The translations under genes were made by a program, and so were the position numbers. Under the pieces are notes generated by a model. That model ran no database searches. It saw only the letters and a list, made by a program, of their open reading frames with translations, and was not told the origin of the DNA. From Orobanche coerulescens (lineage: Eukaryota > Streptophyta > Magnoliopsida > Lamiales > Orobanchaceae), in NCBI GenBank assembly GCA_033398695.1, contig CM065802.1, positions 143,206,096 to 143,270,095 of the forward strand: DNA of 64,000 bases, read 5' to 3'. Shown piece after piece: positions 45,881-58,234 of this stretch; position 1 is the stretch's first letter; every line of letters starts with the position of its first letter.

Positions 45881-46257
45881 TTACATACGTTATACGACAA
45901 GGTTAACGTACGTAAGGGCCTTACGTATGCTATGCCAAAACATTAACGTACGTAATGCTAACTCCAGAACCCAGTGACCCAAAATACGAAGACATTAACG
46001 TACGTAAAGAGTAACCATTTACGTACGTTAGCAAGCTACATGGATTACGTACGTAAATCTCACCTCTTAACATACGTAAAGATCCATTGACTGCAATAGT
46101 AAGATCGGATCGAAAGATCCCTGGCCCTACCAGCCGAAAGTTGCCATCGAGGAAGGTTCCTACCACTGACCATGCATTACGTACGTAGCCATGCAGGTCT
46201 AACATACGTAATACTCACCCCATAACGTACGTAAGTCTACACATGTAGCGTACGTTA
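45881..46257. repeat. Phased TTACGTACGTAA array, 3' LTR of G3
   Basis: Motifs start at 45881, 45904, 45921, 45944, 45996, 46020, 46045, 46068, 46177, 46200, 46223 and 46246. The last four are exactly 23 bp apart. The TATA box is on the 45860 side, which is downstream in element orientation. Confidence 0.92.
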
Positions 46258-46456
46258 AGGCTAGTATACTTAGCCAAAAATCCAAACTCTCCAAGCAACA
46301 TCCAAACGACGAAACCAAACCGATGACAAGTATAAATATTTCGATCCCGAAATATTCCAATACGATATACATTGTATCAAAACAACACTTATACAATTCC
46401 AAGTGAATACGTACAACTCAACAGTAACACAAAAAAAATTATCCCGGGATATTACA

Positions 46457-46493
46457 TACTCCCCCCATAAAAAGAGTTTCGTCCCCGAAACTC
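46457..46493 (-). promoter_or_regulatory. Pre-PPT inverted repeat and PPT of G3
   Basis: On the minus strand GAGTTTCG-GGGA-CGAAACTC (46474-46493) is followed by TTTTTATGGGGGGAGTA next to the LTR. The outer pair is G-C here. Confidence 0.82.
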
Positions 46494-46496
46494 AGG

Positions 46497-46610
46497 ATGC
46501 ACAACAAGGGATAAAGACTATCCATAAGGATAAGAAAACAAAATCTCCAGGAATACTCCTCACTGCAAACCACTTCACCTGAGTAATAGGGCCAACCCCA
46601 CGGGTCCCCG
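46497..46610 (-). pseudogene. Chromodomain scar in G3
   Basis: Minus-strand frames contain PITQVKW, EEYSW and DSLYPLL in the order and spacing of the chromodomain end seen at 18380-18492 (IPLVKVQW, EEATW) and of the terminal RYP.LF. This suggests G3 arose by deletion of a full element between gag and the chromodomain. The motifs sit in two frames and are short, so the call is tentative. Sequence between 46611 and 47160 shows nothing recognisable. Confidence 0.5.
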
Positions 46611-47159
46611 CATCTCCTCTGCCCGAACACGGCAAAAAAAACAAGAGATAAAAACACTCAACCAACTGCGAGATCAGCCGAATCATGACTCTCCCACTAG
46701 AGACTATCCAGGAAGTCGTACCAACAGCATGACTAGTAACACCGGCGTACACACCCCGCGGGAGTCGCCCATTGTACATGCCTACAGTCATCAGTGTATA
46801 TTTCCCCATTCTCGTAAGCATAGGACACCCATGCAAAAAACTGACTCACGCCACCAGGGAGAACAACATGCACATATAGTCCTCGGGACCATATCAAACG
46901 CACACCCAAGTCCTCATGACTTGACGTCTCGAATCACAATGAAGAATTACCCAGATTATCACAAAATCTCGGGTACAACACCAAAAGGAAAGACAAACAC
47001 ATCACATGACCTCAATTCTCAATATTCTCGAAAGCTATCATTACAAGATAGATCAATAATAAATGGTTCACAACCACAATACTACAACAAAGACTGAGTC
47101 AAACATCAATCCGAAAAGTAAGGAAAATACAAATCAAGGTTACATCTCAAATGTACCCG

Positions 47160-48425
47160 AAATCAACATCCTACAGATCATCGATCCCCTTGATCTCGCC
47201 GACTCGAGGAAAACCCAGACCTGAACTCGCTGCTCCTCCTCAGCTGTCCATACCTCTGGCTCTCGAAGCCTGATAGGACCCCTTGGATGAAGTACGGACT
47301 GGAGTAACAAAATTTCTCGAGGCCCATGAGCTCTCTCGAGACCTACTGGCACTAGAATTCCTGCAGTATTTCTGAAGGTGTCCCTGCCTCCCACACAGAA
47401 AACAGGCAATAGACTGCATCGAGCACTGAGTACTGCGATGTCCTATTGTATCACAGTTAAAGAAAACAACGGTCGAACCCGTCGCCTGAGAAGAAGGTGC
47501 TTTCCCAGCACAAAGACGACTAGAAGATGATCTCTGGGACGTCGGAGCCTGAACGAATCGGCATCCTAGTTCTCTCACCAGAGGAAACTGAAGGGTTCTT
47601 CTGAGCAAGCTCCTTGATCAAATCCTAGTTCTCGATGAATTTGCCAAGTGAGTTACAATTATGGTTGAACAACTACATCCTCAACTGCGGGTTTAGCCTC
47701 TTGCTAAAATACTTGATCTTATCTGCCTCAGTACGGATAACAGAAGAAGCAAACTGAAGAAGTCCTTGAAACTTCTCAGCGATAACAATAACACCCTCGT
47801 CCTCGACGGATTCGGGGTTCAAAACCTCTGACAACTTGGCTTCACGAAGTGGAGCCGGGTAATACCTCTTTAACATGAGAGTCTTAAACTCACTCCAAGC
47901 ACAATCATGATCGGTGGGTTTCACAGAAAGCCACCAAGAATAAGCGCCTTTACTCATATATTAAGCCATTACTGCCACCTTACTCTCTTCCGGACACTGA
48001 ACCATGTCGAAGAGTTTATCAAAATGTTCAAGCCAATGAACAATATCAGCTGGTTCCGACGAACCCTCAAAAGTAGGCGGCCTCTGACGAGTGATATCAC
48101 CGATAATCTGACTCACTCTCCCAGCCTATCCATAAAACGGCACCCGGGATCCATGCTGCGGTGGACCACGAACCACTGAGGTCTGCATGGTCTCCATTAT
48201 CTGTGTCATCTGAGTCATCTGGGCCACAAGCAAGAAAGGGTCGATGTCAGTCCGATCAACTCCTCGAGTATGACATCCCAAAGGAGAACCGGTTGCATAA
48301 GTCACATCTCCGGCCGAATTCTGATCCATCTCGGCATCCATACGGATATAAACATGAGGTTCTGGGTTTCAGCCTGCTCTGCAGCCTTTACCCCCTCTGC
48401 CACGTCCTCAGATTCCTCTTTCCAT
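47160..48425 (-). pseudogene. gag of element G3, broken
   Basis: It starts at an ATG at 48425 (MERGI, then a Gly/Arg-rich stretch with stops). MDAEMDQNSAG (48341) leads to the gag core: RPPTFEGSSEPADIVHWLEHF, GAYSWWLSVKPTDHD and RYYPAPLREAKLSEVL. A stop follows at 47673. A further frame (47240-47608) shows two zinc knuckles: FFNCDTIGHRSTQC, lacking its first Cys, and an intact CFLCGRQGHLQKYC. It is the only protein-coding remnant of size in this element. At least five breaks prevent expression. Confidence 0.85.
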
Positions 48426-48898
48426 ACTGAAAGAATAACGTTCGATCATGAACAAAGCACAAATATGCCTCAACGGCCAATCCACAATGCTAAGTCAATA
48501 GCCAAACACGAGTATACATACTCAACAAATAAACAATCGCCTCAAACATACTAATTATAGCCAATACTGAGCCGACATGCTCCAAAACAAATAATCATGA
48601 ATGAATCGTAACACAAATGTTACATACAGGTTTCAACAAAACATGTATAATCAATGTCATAATGAATGTATGAACATACAAGAGAATCAAGTACTTACAC
48701 AGGTCATACGAAGCTTCGAGGTCTTGCGATACTAGTCTTCACTGATGACGAGTCGATGAAAGAAAGACTCATACAGTCGCCCAACTATCACGACTCACAA
48801 AACTCGACTGTCCAGATTGTCATAACCTGACAGCCCCACTACTACCGCATTGGTAGAACCACATAACTCACATGTCAGGGTATCTCACAACCCAAAGC

Positions 48899-48910
48899 GC
48901 TCTGATACCA
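48899..48910 (-). other. Primer binding site of G3
   Basis: The minus strand reads TGGTATCAGAGC five bases after the LTR end; initiator methionine tRNA site. Confidence 0.92.
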
Positions 48911-48915
48911 TCTTC

Positions 48916-51900
48916 TGTAACACCCCCAAATCCCATTGGGTCATTACAGTGCCGTGGACCCCACACCCGGAGATCCACCAGGCTAACACGACCAAAAATA
49001 CAACTAACTGACCAAAAGGGGAATCAAAATCCCTACACTGACATCCAACATAATATTCCGATATGGAATTTCAATGACAATAGTAAGCCTACATGGCCTA
49101 AATAAAATACAACGACATCCACGAGCCTTGTTCAGATAATACAAAATGGCAATAAATGTCAAAACTGGAGTACTCCAAACTGTGTGACCGATATAAACAC
49201 CAAAACATCTCGGACTAGTATCACTCGAATGCCTCGTCGCCATCGTCATGCCCCTGTGTCTCAACTCTGTCCTCGCAAGCACCTAAAACATGAAAACATG
49301 TTCCGCCCCCACGAGGTCAGTCATCCAGATAATGAATATCAAATACTTGTACAACATGATATGCATCCAAAGGGCAGAATGAACAGTATAGTAATGGTAA
49401 TACGAGATGCTCACAAACCAAAGTAAGAATCGAGCATTCGTGAAATATTATGCCCACGGCATACGATCAAAACCTGCTCAACAGGTTAGAACACAAGTGC
49501 CCAACGGTGAATCATAAATACAGAACACAACAATACATCACCCAGAGGTAAACCAAGCCCACACTGAAATATATATAAATCACAATGCCCGAAGGCTCCA
49601 ACAGGAATACCGATACATCACAATGGCCTGAAAGCCGAACAGCCCGAAGCTGTATATCATCACAATACCCTGAATGTCACTCAGCCGAAGCTGTCAATCA
49701 CCACAGTGGCCCGAAACTAAAACAGCCCGAAGCTGTATCAATGAGGGCCGAATCCACGGCACGAAGCCGTATCACAATGAGATCATCCAATGACCGTGAC
49801 CTGATGAATTGCAGGTGCTGGGAAACCAATCGCGAAGGTTCAAGCCCCAGACTTACCCATAATGAGATCACCCAGTGACCGTGACATACTGAACTGTAGG
49901 TGTTGGGAAACCAACCGCGAAGGTTCAAGCCCCAAGCTTACCCATAATGAGATCATCAACATGACCGTGACCTACTGAACTGTAGGTGTTTGGAAACCAG
50001 CCGCGAAGGTTCAAGCCCCAAGCTTACCCATCGAGCACTAGCCGAGACTAGCCTCCTAAACACAATTAATCACAGCAGTAACGATCCCAAGATTACCAAA
50101 TTCACAAGAATAATAGCGTGCTGCCTTGAGTCGGCCAACACGACAACAATAACTCGTGGATGGGCACCGTCCTCGGCGGTCCCAATTCAAATACCTCGAC
50201 TGCCTTAGAATGTCCAATCGAGCACAACAACTCAACGTATGGAAACTATCCTTGACATTCCCAATTCAATACATCGATTACCTTAGAACGGCTGATCGAT
50301 AACAATGATACAACGGATGGGAAATGTCTCTGACAGATCCAATTCAATACATCGATTGCCTTATAATGGTCAATCGACAACACGACACAACGGATGGGAA
50401 TCGTCTTCACTAATCCCAATTCAATACGTCGATTACCTTAGAGCGGTCAATCGATAACGATGACACAACGGATGGGAATTATCTTCAATAATCCCAATTA
50501 AATACATCGATTATCTTAGAACGGTTAATCAATAACCAATGATACAACGGATGGGAATTATCTTCGATAATCCCAATTAAATACCTCGATTACCTTAGAA
50601 CGGTCAATCGATACACAATGATACGTTTAGAATAGATGTCCCGGTGCCTTAAACCGGCCACCGAAACAGAGATGATAAACAAATATATCAAACGCCTTTC
50701 AATCGGCCAGTACAACATTATTAGCAACAATACCAATTCGTTAACAACGATCCAACGATGCCTCAAGACGACATTAACGTAAATAATAATAATCGATACA
50801 TCGATACCACGAACCGGCTATCGACAACAAGAATCTCAATGCCTTAAACCGGCCGTTAACGAATAATAATCACATCTGGCATAATCACCGAAGGGTGTTG
50901 CATCAAACAATCCCCAAATATCAATAAATCACGAAGAGACTATGTCTCGAAATGATACAACACATTCATACACATATATGACAACATTAATCTCATTGAA
51001 CAGTACAAGTATAAAACTTGCCTCAAACCGAAGGCGAGCAAGTCCTTCCACGATCAACGTCCTGGCACGAAACGACGAACGGCACCTACCGATGATCACA
51101 AACACTCGAACAACCTTGAATGAAAAACGATTCATTCAATAACACAAAATCAATAGAAAACAACACCAAGGACAAAACCAATTCAACCCCGAATTGGTTA
51201 AACTCTACCAACGAATATCATAGTTCTCAACTATGAATTCTAACATCTCCAACACCTCAAAATTGACATGATCAAGTGTTCTTAACACTTGTGAAAATAA
51301 TTCAACAAGAATCACTTAAGAACAACATCAAAACAACATCTCCAAAATGACAATATCACTATCATCATCAAATTGGTTCTTCTACAATGATAATATCATG
51401 AACATCATCACAATCACCTCAAGAACATCATCATTCCAACAAACATGATGTCTAAACAAAAATCCTTCATCATAACCTCATGAATTCGGATTGAACAACA
51501 AGATTCACTCAACCATTTCCAAATTATGATAATCACCCCTTAAATCATCATAAATCCTTACTAAAATGGTTATAATCTTTCAAGAACACCACCAACAACA
51601 ATAATCATCTCAAGACTATGTTAATCGTATAACAATCTTAACATAATCCTTCCTAGACATGATTATAACCTCCAAACAATCTAAAACATCAAGAACACAA
51701 TCATACTCAAGCTATACCAACATGTTCTTCATCAAGAGTTTATCAAAACCATGAAGAATCATGATATACTCCATCAATCAAACAATAACAACAAAAACTC
51801 AAAAATCACTTGAAGAACAAGAGATTGAGGGAACTTACCAAAGAAAAACAATAAGAAGCCTCCAAACACCAAAGGAGCACCAACAAGCTTCCAACTTCAA

Positions 51901-52624
51901 GCTTCAATCCAAACTAGGATGATCAAGATCGAGTTGGAAGAGGCTAAGCATCAAGAACAAGTTCAAACGGACGATTCTAGGGAGAGAAAAATGATTTTGG
52001 TTCGTAAAGAAATGAAATATGAAACCAAGTTATATAATCTGTCAAACACATTACGTACGTTATACAACAAGGTTAACGTATGCAAGGGCCTTACGTACGC
52101 TATGCCAAAATATTAACGTACGTAATGCTAACTCCAGAACCCACTGACCCAAAATACGAAGACATTAACGTACGTAAAGAGTAACCATTTACGTATGTTA
52201 GCAAGCTACATGGATTACAAACGTAAAGCTCACTTCTTAACGTACGTAAAGATCCATTGACTGCAATAGTAATATCGGATCTAAAGATTCCTGGCCCTAC
52301 GAGCCGAAAGTTGCCATCGAGGAAGGTTCCTACCACTGACCATGCATTACGTACGTAACCATACAGGTCTAACGTACGTAATACTCACCCCATAACGTAC
52401 ATAAGTCTACACATGTAGCGTACGTTAAGGCTAGTATACATAGCCAAAAATCCAAACTCTCCAAGCAACATCCAAACGACGAAACCAAACCTACGACAAG
52501 TATAAATATTTTCATCCCGAAATATTCCAATACAATATACATTGTATCACAACGACACTTGTACAATTCCAAGATACGTACAACTTAACAGTAACACAAA
52601 AAAAAATTATCCCCGGATATTACA
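48916..52624 (-). repeat. 5' LTR of element G3
   Basis: It is 3,709 bp, colinear with the 3' LTR including both tandem-repeat blocks and the palindrome array. Differences are scattered substitutions and a few short indels, for example near 51785 and 52575. The U5 stem-loop is at 48954-48978 with one mismatch. Confidence 0.92.
52051..52427. repeat. Phased TTACGTACGTAA array, 5' LTR of G3
   Basis: It matches the array at 45881-46257 copy by copy. Several CpGs are kept here and lost there or the reverse; for example the first motif is TTACGTACGTTA here and TTACATACGTTA in the other LTR. Confidence 0.9.
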
Positions 52625-52629
52625 CCCTT

Positions 52630-52817
52630 TAACCTTGATATTATAGATTAAACTCGAGGCATGTAATGCGTCATCCTCTTCATAATTTAATCTTAATTTT
52701 CTTGATCAATGAGTAGACTATTAAATCAAATCAACATTTGAGCACGGCCGTGCATTTCATAGTCTCACTCAAACAAGAGGCCAGTAATATTGCTCCTAAA
52801 ATTAGGAGGATTAAATC
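52630..52817 (-). mobile_element. 5' LTR of the host copia, part 2
   Basis: A/T-rich continuation of the copia LTR after the G3 insertion. It stops abruptly at the gypsy LTR piece beginning at 52818 without a recognisable copia LTR terminus. Confidence 0.6.
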
Positions 52818-53977
52818 TGTAACACCCTCAATCCACTCAGGGATATTACATGCCATAGACCCTTTCCTCAGGGATCTACCAGGCTAGTAACTAAAATCAA
52901 ACATCTCAACATCGCCTTTAAGGCTAAAATGACTCAGTAGACCGATTTGGTCTTTCAATTAATACATACAACTCAATCTCAATACATGCCAATGCAGGGG
53001 TCAAAATACAACACACTCCCGTACAACGGGGAAAATACTGCAGCCAAAATAAGGTACAACCAAACCAATATAATAATGTACGGGTCCTCATGTGATTAGT
53101 ATCGATCATCTTTCATCCCCCTTCATGCCAACCCTGTGTTATGGTCCCCAAAACGTGAATGCAAAACAGACATCCACCCCCCGATTACTCGAGGGTTAGC
53201 AAAATTCCACTATTTTTCTAGTGCAAATACGAGTCATACAAATCATATTCCAAGAATAACAATAACCAAGAATTTTCAAAGATTCAAACATAACAAAAGT
53301 ACTTCCCGAGGCAAGAGTTTGAGTAAAACTTTTCAAAATTGAAAGATCATAATTCAAGGGAAACAATTTACAAAATGGTTTAAAATGCCATCGGGAGTTT
53401 TAATAGAAAACAATTTAGGATTATCGAATACTTCTCATTCCAAAATGAACAGGGGTCACAGCCCAAAGATTTGCTTTCTCGAATAAAACCAACAACAATT
53501 CACAGGGTTCAAAACCCACGTCACGTGTCCTCGACGAACATAAAATCAACAAAACATAACTACTCAAGATACGTAATCTAGGTAACTCATCCAAGGTACT
53601 CGACCTGGCAAAACACATTCACAAATCATATACACACCAGCGTGATCACATGTCACGACATCTCACGGTTGGATCAATCACTTGTTGTCTACTGACCACA
53701 TGATCACATGCCATGTGTCACCGCAGGTATTCTTATCATCTCATGGTTGGATCAATCACTTGTTGCATCCTGACCACATGATCGCAAGCCATGTGTCACC
53801 GTAGATTGTCTTAGGCTCTCACGGTTGGATCAATCACTTGTTGTATCCTGACCACATGATCACATGCCATGTGTCACCGTAGACCTCGACCATATCCACA
53901 CATTCACACAGATAACATATCACCCCAAGGATATTCCAAAAATTCACCCAGAGACAACAAATATCTAGCACAACATA
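52818..53977 (-). mobile_element. Family-A gypsy LTR, downstream fragment
   Basis: The plus strand starts TGTAACACCC, the complement of the LTR end. It parallels the downstream part of the LTR at 1134-4129 in reverse, including the CAGACATCCACCC and TTAGCAAAA phrases. The U5 stem-loop TAGACCCT/AGGGATCTA is at 52856-52878. The U3 part with TATA box and palindromes is missing, replaced by another LTR at 53978. Confidence 0.78.
53662..53895. repeat. Three-copy 78-bp tandem repeat
   Basis: CTCACGGTTGGATCAATCAC or its near match starts at 53662, 53740 and 53818, exactly 78 bp apart. Each unit contains GACCACATGATC and CCATGTGTCACCG. Confidence 0.92.
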
Positions 53978-54545
53978 TGTAACACCCCCAAGACGATCAA
54001 GGCATATTACAGCGCCGTGGACCCCACACTTTGGAATCCACCAGGCTAACAAACCGACCCGACATATGACAAAGACATACATCATCAATAAACAGACAAT
54101 TTCTCAATCCACGACATTTAAAACAAAAGATTGAAATTCGACAATACTATTCGACATCAAATCCATTCCCAAAACGGGTACACAACATTAATAAATTAAA
54201 AAAAGAAGTAATCGAGTACTTAAGCCAATGACATAGTAAATAAATTCCAAAAACAAGACACCAATAGACAACCATTGAACAGAATCACGCTTGCCCATCA
54301 TCCTCGTACGGCTCGCATGCTCGTTTGGTTCCATGACCTATACCTGAAATACAAATGTATTTCCCCCATTTAAGGGGTTGGCGACAACTGCTAGTGCAAG
54401 TACAATCCATTTGAACTACCATTCTAATCAGATGAAATATGCACCAAAATTCATTTTAGAAATAATTTATATTCCGGAATATTTACGGTGCACAAGCACA
54501 AAACACACTTCTCCAACAAAACATTTCAAAGTTAACCATTAGTAC
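53978..54545 (-). mobile_element. Gypsy LTR downstream fragment (third family)
   Basis: It begins TGTAACACCC on the plus strand with the shared U5 module GTGGACC...GGAATCCAC (54017-54041) and ACCAGGCTAA. It resembles the G2 and G3 LTR ends but the rest is distinct. It is cut at about 54545 by a copia fragment. Confidence 0.7.
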
Positions 54546-55751
54546 GAGACTCACGGCCACCGTACATTAGATACAGTGACAGGGTTTCATACCAGGCTCT
54601 AGGCGCTTGCTTAAGTCCATAGAGTGCTTTCCTTAGCTTGTATACTAGGTCTTCACCTTCAATGTTAACAAACACTGGTGGTTGTTCAACATAACTTCTT
54701 CGACTAGGTCTCTCTTCAGGAATGTGTTCTTAACGTCCATTTTATAAACTATAAATTTCTTTTGAGCAGCGAATGCTAGGAATATCTTCATGGCTTCTAG
54801 TCTGGATACATAGGCAAAAGATTCATCATAGTCTATGCCTTCTTCCTGCCTGTAACCTTGAGCGACTAGTGGGGATTTGTTTCTTATGATAAGTCCATTT
54901 TCATCCTTTTTATTTTTAAATACCAATTTGGTTCCAATTACAGCTTGATGAGTTGGTCTGGGTACTAGATACCATACATTGTTTCTTTCGAAACCGTTGA
55001 GCTCTTCTTTCATTGAAGTGACCCAGTGAGAATTATTCGAGCTTCATTTGTCAAAATGGGTCCGGACTGGGCTAAAATATGGCTAGGGTACACATAGATA
55101 GTCTCCTATGTTCGGCTTGAGATTTCCATATAGGAATTTGAGACTTCTCAGAAGCTGCTTCTTCCTATTCACAAAGTACAGTGCCTTGTGTACTCTGTAT
55201 TTTCATATGAGTGGTTCCGGCATCGATATTTCCTATTATCAACTCCTGGGGGTGATCTCTAGTCACCTCCTGTCAGGTTCTAACTCAGCATCCCGTACTG
55301 TATCTTGTGGTACTTTAGCCTCATCTTCAGCTTGTACAACATCAGCTTCGACTGCTTATGTTCTTACAGCAGTGTGATAGACTTTTATGTCTACGATAGG
55401 TTCTACTGGAGTTTGGGGATCATCAATAGAGAGTGTTTTGATATTATGGGTTATGTCTTCTACTCCTATAGGGTCATAATGGATTTCATCAAACACTACA
55501 TGGATGGATTCCTCTATTGTCAGCTTCATTTTGTTAAATATCCTGAAAGCTTTGCTGACAGAGGAGTACTTTACAAAAATACCTTCATCCGACTTTTCAT
55601 CAAAGGTCTTGAGTTGGTCCTTCCTAGTGTTGAATCAACTAATGATTCCTGTCATCACAAGCATATACTCACATGAAATTCAGAAAATATCTTAAGTGCG
55701 CCTAAGTCATCAACATCGAAAAACATCTCAAAGAAGTCTGAGCGGAAGAGA
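54546..55751 (-). pseudogene. Copia RT fragment and linker, broken
   Basis: The minus-strand frame 54645-55013 is the start of a SIRE-type copia RT: KEELNGFERNNVWYLVPRP, VFKNKKDENGLIIRNKS, EEGIDYDESFA and YKMDVKNTFL. Similarity continues to 54546 in another frame. The upstream 55014-55751 part, the integrase-RT linker, is riddled with stops. The YVDD half of RT and RNase H are missing. Both ends are cut by gypsy LTR pieces. Confidence 0.82.
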
Positions 55752-56450
55752 TGTAACACCCCCAGAATCAAACCGGAAATATTACAAGCCGCAGACCCTC
55801 TCCGTGAGGATCGACCAGGCTAGACATCCAAACAACAAAATACATTACATACCGACATGATAAAATACCAAATCAATAGACCAACTTGGTCTATCATCAC
55901 TAACATGCAAGTCAAAGTACACATTTCTATCTCGACTCATACCCATGTAAGGGTAAAATACACTCATAACCCAAAAGTACGACAGTGGAAAAGACCATAC
56001 ACGAACTCCGACTGACTGCATCCAACACTGGCCTTCGTGTGATTAGTATCATTCTCCTTCCATCATCCTTCGCGCCGATCTTGTGTTTTGCTCCCAAACC
56101 TGCATGTATCTGGATGCAAAACAGACATCCACCCCCGAATACTCGGGGGGTTAGCAAAACTCCACTGTTTTTCTAGTACAAGTATAAAGTGCAAATACGA
56201 GCCATACATAACACATTCTGAGAATACAACGAAAGACTTCCCGAGATATTTTGTTTAATTAAAATAGTTTAAGTCTTGAAAGTAAAACGAAACAAGTAAG
56301 CACTTTGAAAACACTTCCAAATCTCGGGATTTTTGAAAACATTTGTGATTGAAAAGTTCTTAATTCCTGGACAGCCACTTAGGGTCATAGCCCCAAAGTT
56401 CATTTTCCAAAATACAAATCTACTAACACAATACGGGGTCCATGACCCAC

Positions 56451-56558
56451 CCATTCCGGTCACAAAACACAGGGTTCACGACCGAACCATTACGGTCACA
56501 AAGCACAGGGTCCACGACCCAACCATTCCAGTCACAAAACACAGGGTCCACGACCCGA
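56451..56558. repeat. Three-copy 36-bp tandem repeat
   Basis: CCATTCCGGTCACAAA and close variants start at 56451, 56487 and 56523. Each unit contains CACAGGGTCCACGACC. Confidence 0.92.
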
Positions 56559-56732
56559 TCATCAACTTCAATTCACTTCCAAAGACATATTACACATAAT
56601 ACATTATTCTTATGCCATTCTAGCCAAACACCACGACTTGATATATAATGTCTCTCGAACCCGAGCACCAAGTATTGTGATACTCCGGACATATCACAAT
56701 TAATCATCAGTATAAACATTCTGGCAATTCTC

Positions 56733-56893
56733 GCGACCCGGTCCGGCCCTCAAGCCACCAAGTCTCTATGTGCCCCGTCGAGCAATCCCCATGTGAGAAG
56801 GCCCCCTCGAAGTAACCCTTGCGACCCGATCCAGCCGCTAAGCCACCAGGTCTCCGTGTGACCCCGTCGAGTCAATCCCCGAGTGAGAGTACC
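56733..56893. repeat. Two-copy 88-bp repeat
   Basis: GCGACCCGGTCC starts at 56733 and GCGACCCGATCC at 56821. Each copy carries AAGCCACCA and CCCCGTCGAG. Confidence 0.85.
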
Positions 56894-58007
56894 TGAGAAC
56901 AACCTTACAACTCTCATCAATTCGCAATTTCCAAAACCGAAATCCTCAAGAGTCAATCATAATATATATAGTCGAGGTATTTTGCTAGAATGGCCAAATT
57001 ATCTAACACATACTCCTGAACCAGAACTAATACAAACAACAAAGAAGCACACTATCTCAATAGCACCAAACGACACAACCAATATCACATAAGCACACAT
57101 ATTCACACACATCCGCATGACTCCACCCACAATCTTAACAAAAGGATTGAACTTTAAATTTACCGGCGACAAAATCACACATAATGTCATCACTCGAAAA
57201 TAAGGTGATCCTATACTCGACACTAACACTCATAGTCAATTAAGCACATTAATTCCCGAATACACGAATCATCTTTTAAGAAAGTCATGATTGTAAATAT
57301 ACCGATTCTTTTGAAAAATGGTTGTAAACAATTCATTTAGCACATATCGTTGATTACCAACCATTATATACACAAAACACATAATGTATGAGAAATATAC
57401 TTACCTCGAGAGTCGATTTCGGACACTCCGACGAACATGGCTCAACCGAAAAACCTCTAACACCCACAACTCTCTGGCGGAAATGACGGTAACACAACCA
57501 ATCGGGAAATGGTGAATGGAAGGGTTCCGACTAAAGTTCTTCACAAGGAACCGGACCCTAATATCATACCATGAATAAATTGACGATCGTACGAGGAAGA
57601 ATAATTGTAGAATGCCCGAATCCCCTTTGTGATATTTTATCGAACACTTTCAAGGCGTCGCTTAGAAACTCAATAAAACGATGAATCCTCGACAAACTAA
57701 CCATGGAAAAACAAGGGATTCGATATAATACAACTTAATTATCATCAATCCATCACTATTCTAGGTTATTACGGATCAAACGGGCGAAATCAAGCAAAGC
57801 CCCCAATTTCCCAAAAACTAAGGTTTTAGGAAAACTAACCTTGATTCGCTGGATTGAAGGATGTTATGTGATGATTAATCGATGATATGAACTCCAGAAC
57901 TTCATGGATTGATTGACAAACATCATGGATCCAAGATCCCCAAGGCTCCATCCGCGGAAGAGAAATAGAGAAATGGGAAAAATGACTGAAACTGGACTGC
58001 TCGGCCA

Positions 58008-58015
58008 TATTTATA
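58008..58015 (-). promoter_or_regulatory. LTR TATA box
   Basis: TATAAATA on the minus strand, 11 bp from the first palindrome of the adjoining array. Confidence 0.65.
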
Positions 58016-58026
58016 CTGGTGCAGCC

Positions 58027-58234
58027 TAGCGTGCGCTGGGCTGCCGAGCTAGCGTGCGCTAACGGGCGGTCATGGTCGAGAATGTTTGGCCGGGGCCCGC
58101 CATCATGCGCTGGACACGTGCGCTATTGGCCCAGGCCAAAATCCAGAGACTTCCTAGACTAGACTGCTCGGCCAGGTAGCGTGCGCAGCCTTCTGGCCGT
58201 AGCATGCGCTACCTACCGGCCGTAGCGTGCGCAG
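58027..58234. repeat. Phased TAGCGTGCGCTA array
   Basis: Motifs start at 58027, 58050, about 58101, 58114, 58177, 58200 and 58223. Spacings of 23 bp occur three times. Several copies end in GCGCTG or GCGCAG instead of GCGCTA. The array is cut by the junction at about 58240. Confidence 0.85.

Larger units (their letters stand above)
42733..46456 (-). repeat. 3' LTR of element G3
   Basis: It is 3,724 bp. The minus strand begins TGTAATATCC at 46456 and ends GGTGTTACA at 42733. It carries the palindrome array at the U3 end, a TATATAA box (about 45860-45867), two tandem-repeat blocks and the U5 stem-loop GTGGATC/GATCCAC (42771-42795). Confidence 0.92.
42733..52624 (-). mobile_element. Gag-only gypsy derivative with 3.7-kb LTRs (element G3)
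   Basis: Two LTRs (42733-46456 and 48916-52624) flank only 2,459 bp of internal sequence. It contains a PBS, a broken gag, a chromodomain scar and the PPT, with protease, RT, RNase H and most of integrase absent. The target duplication CCCTT is perfect (42728-42732 and 52625-52629). By eye the LTRs are about 98% alike. It could move only with enzymes from another element. It lies inside the host copia's LTR. Confidence 0.92.
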
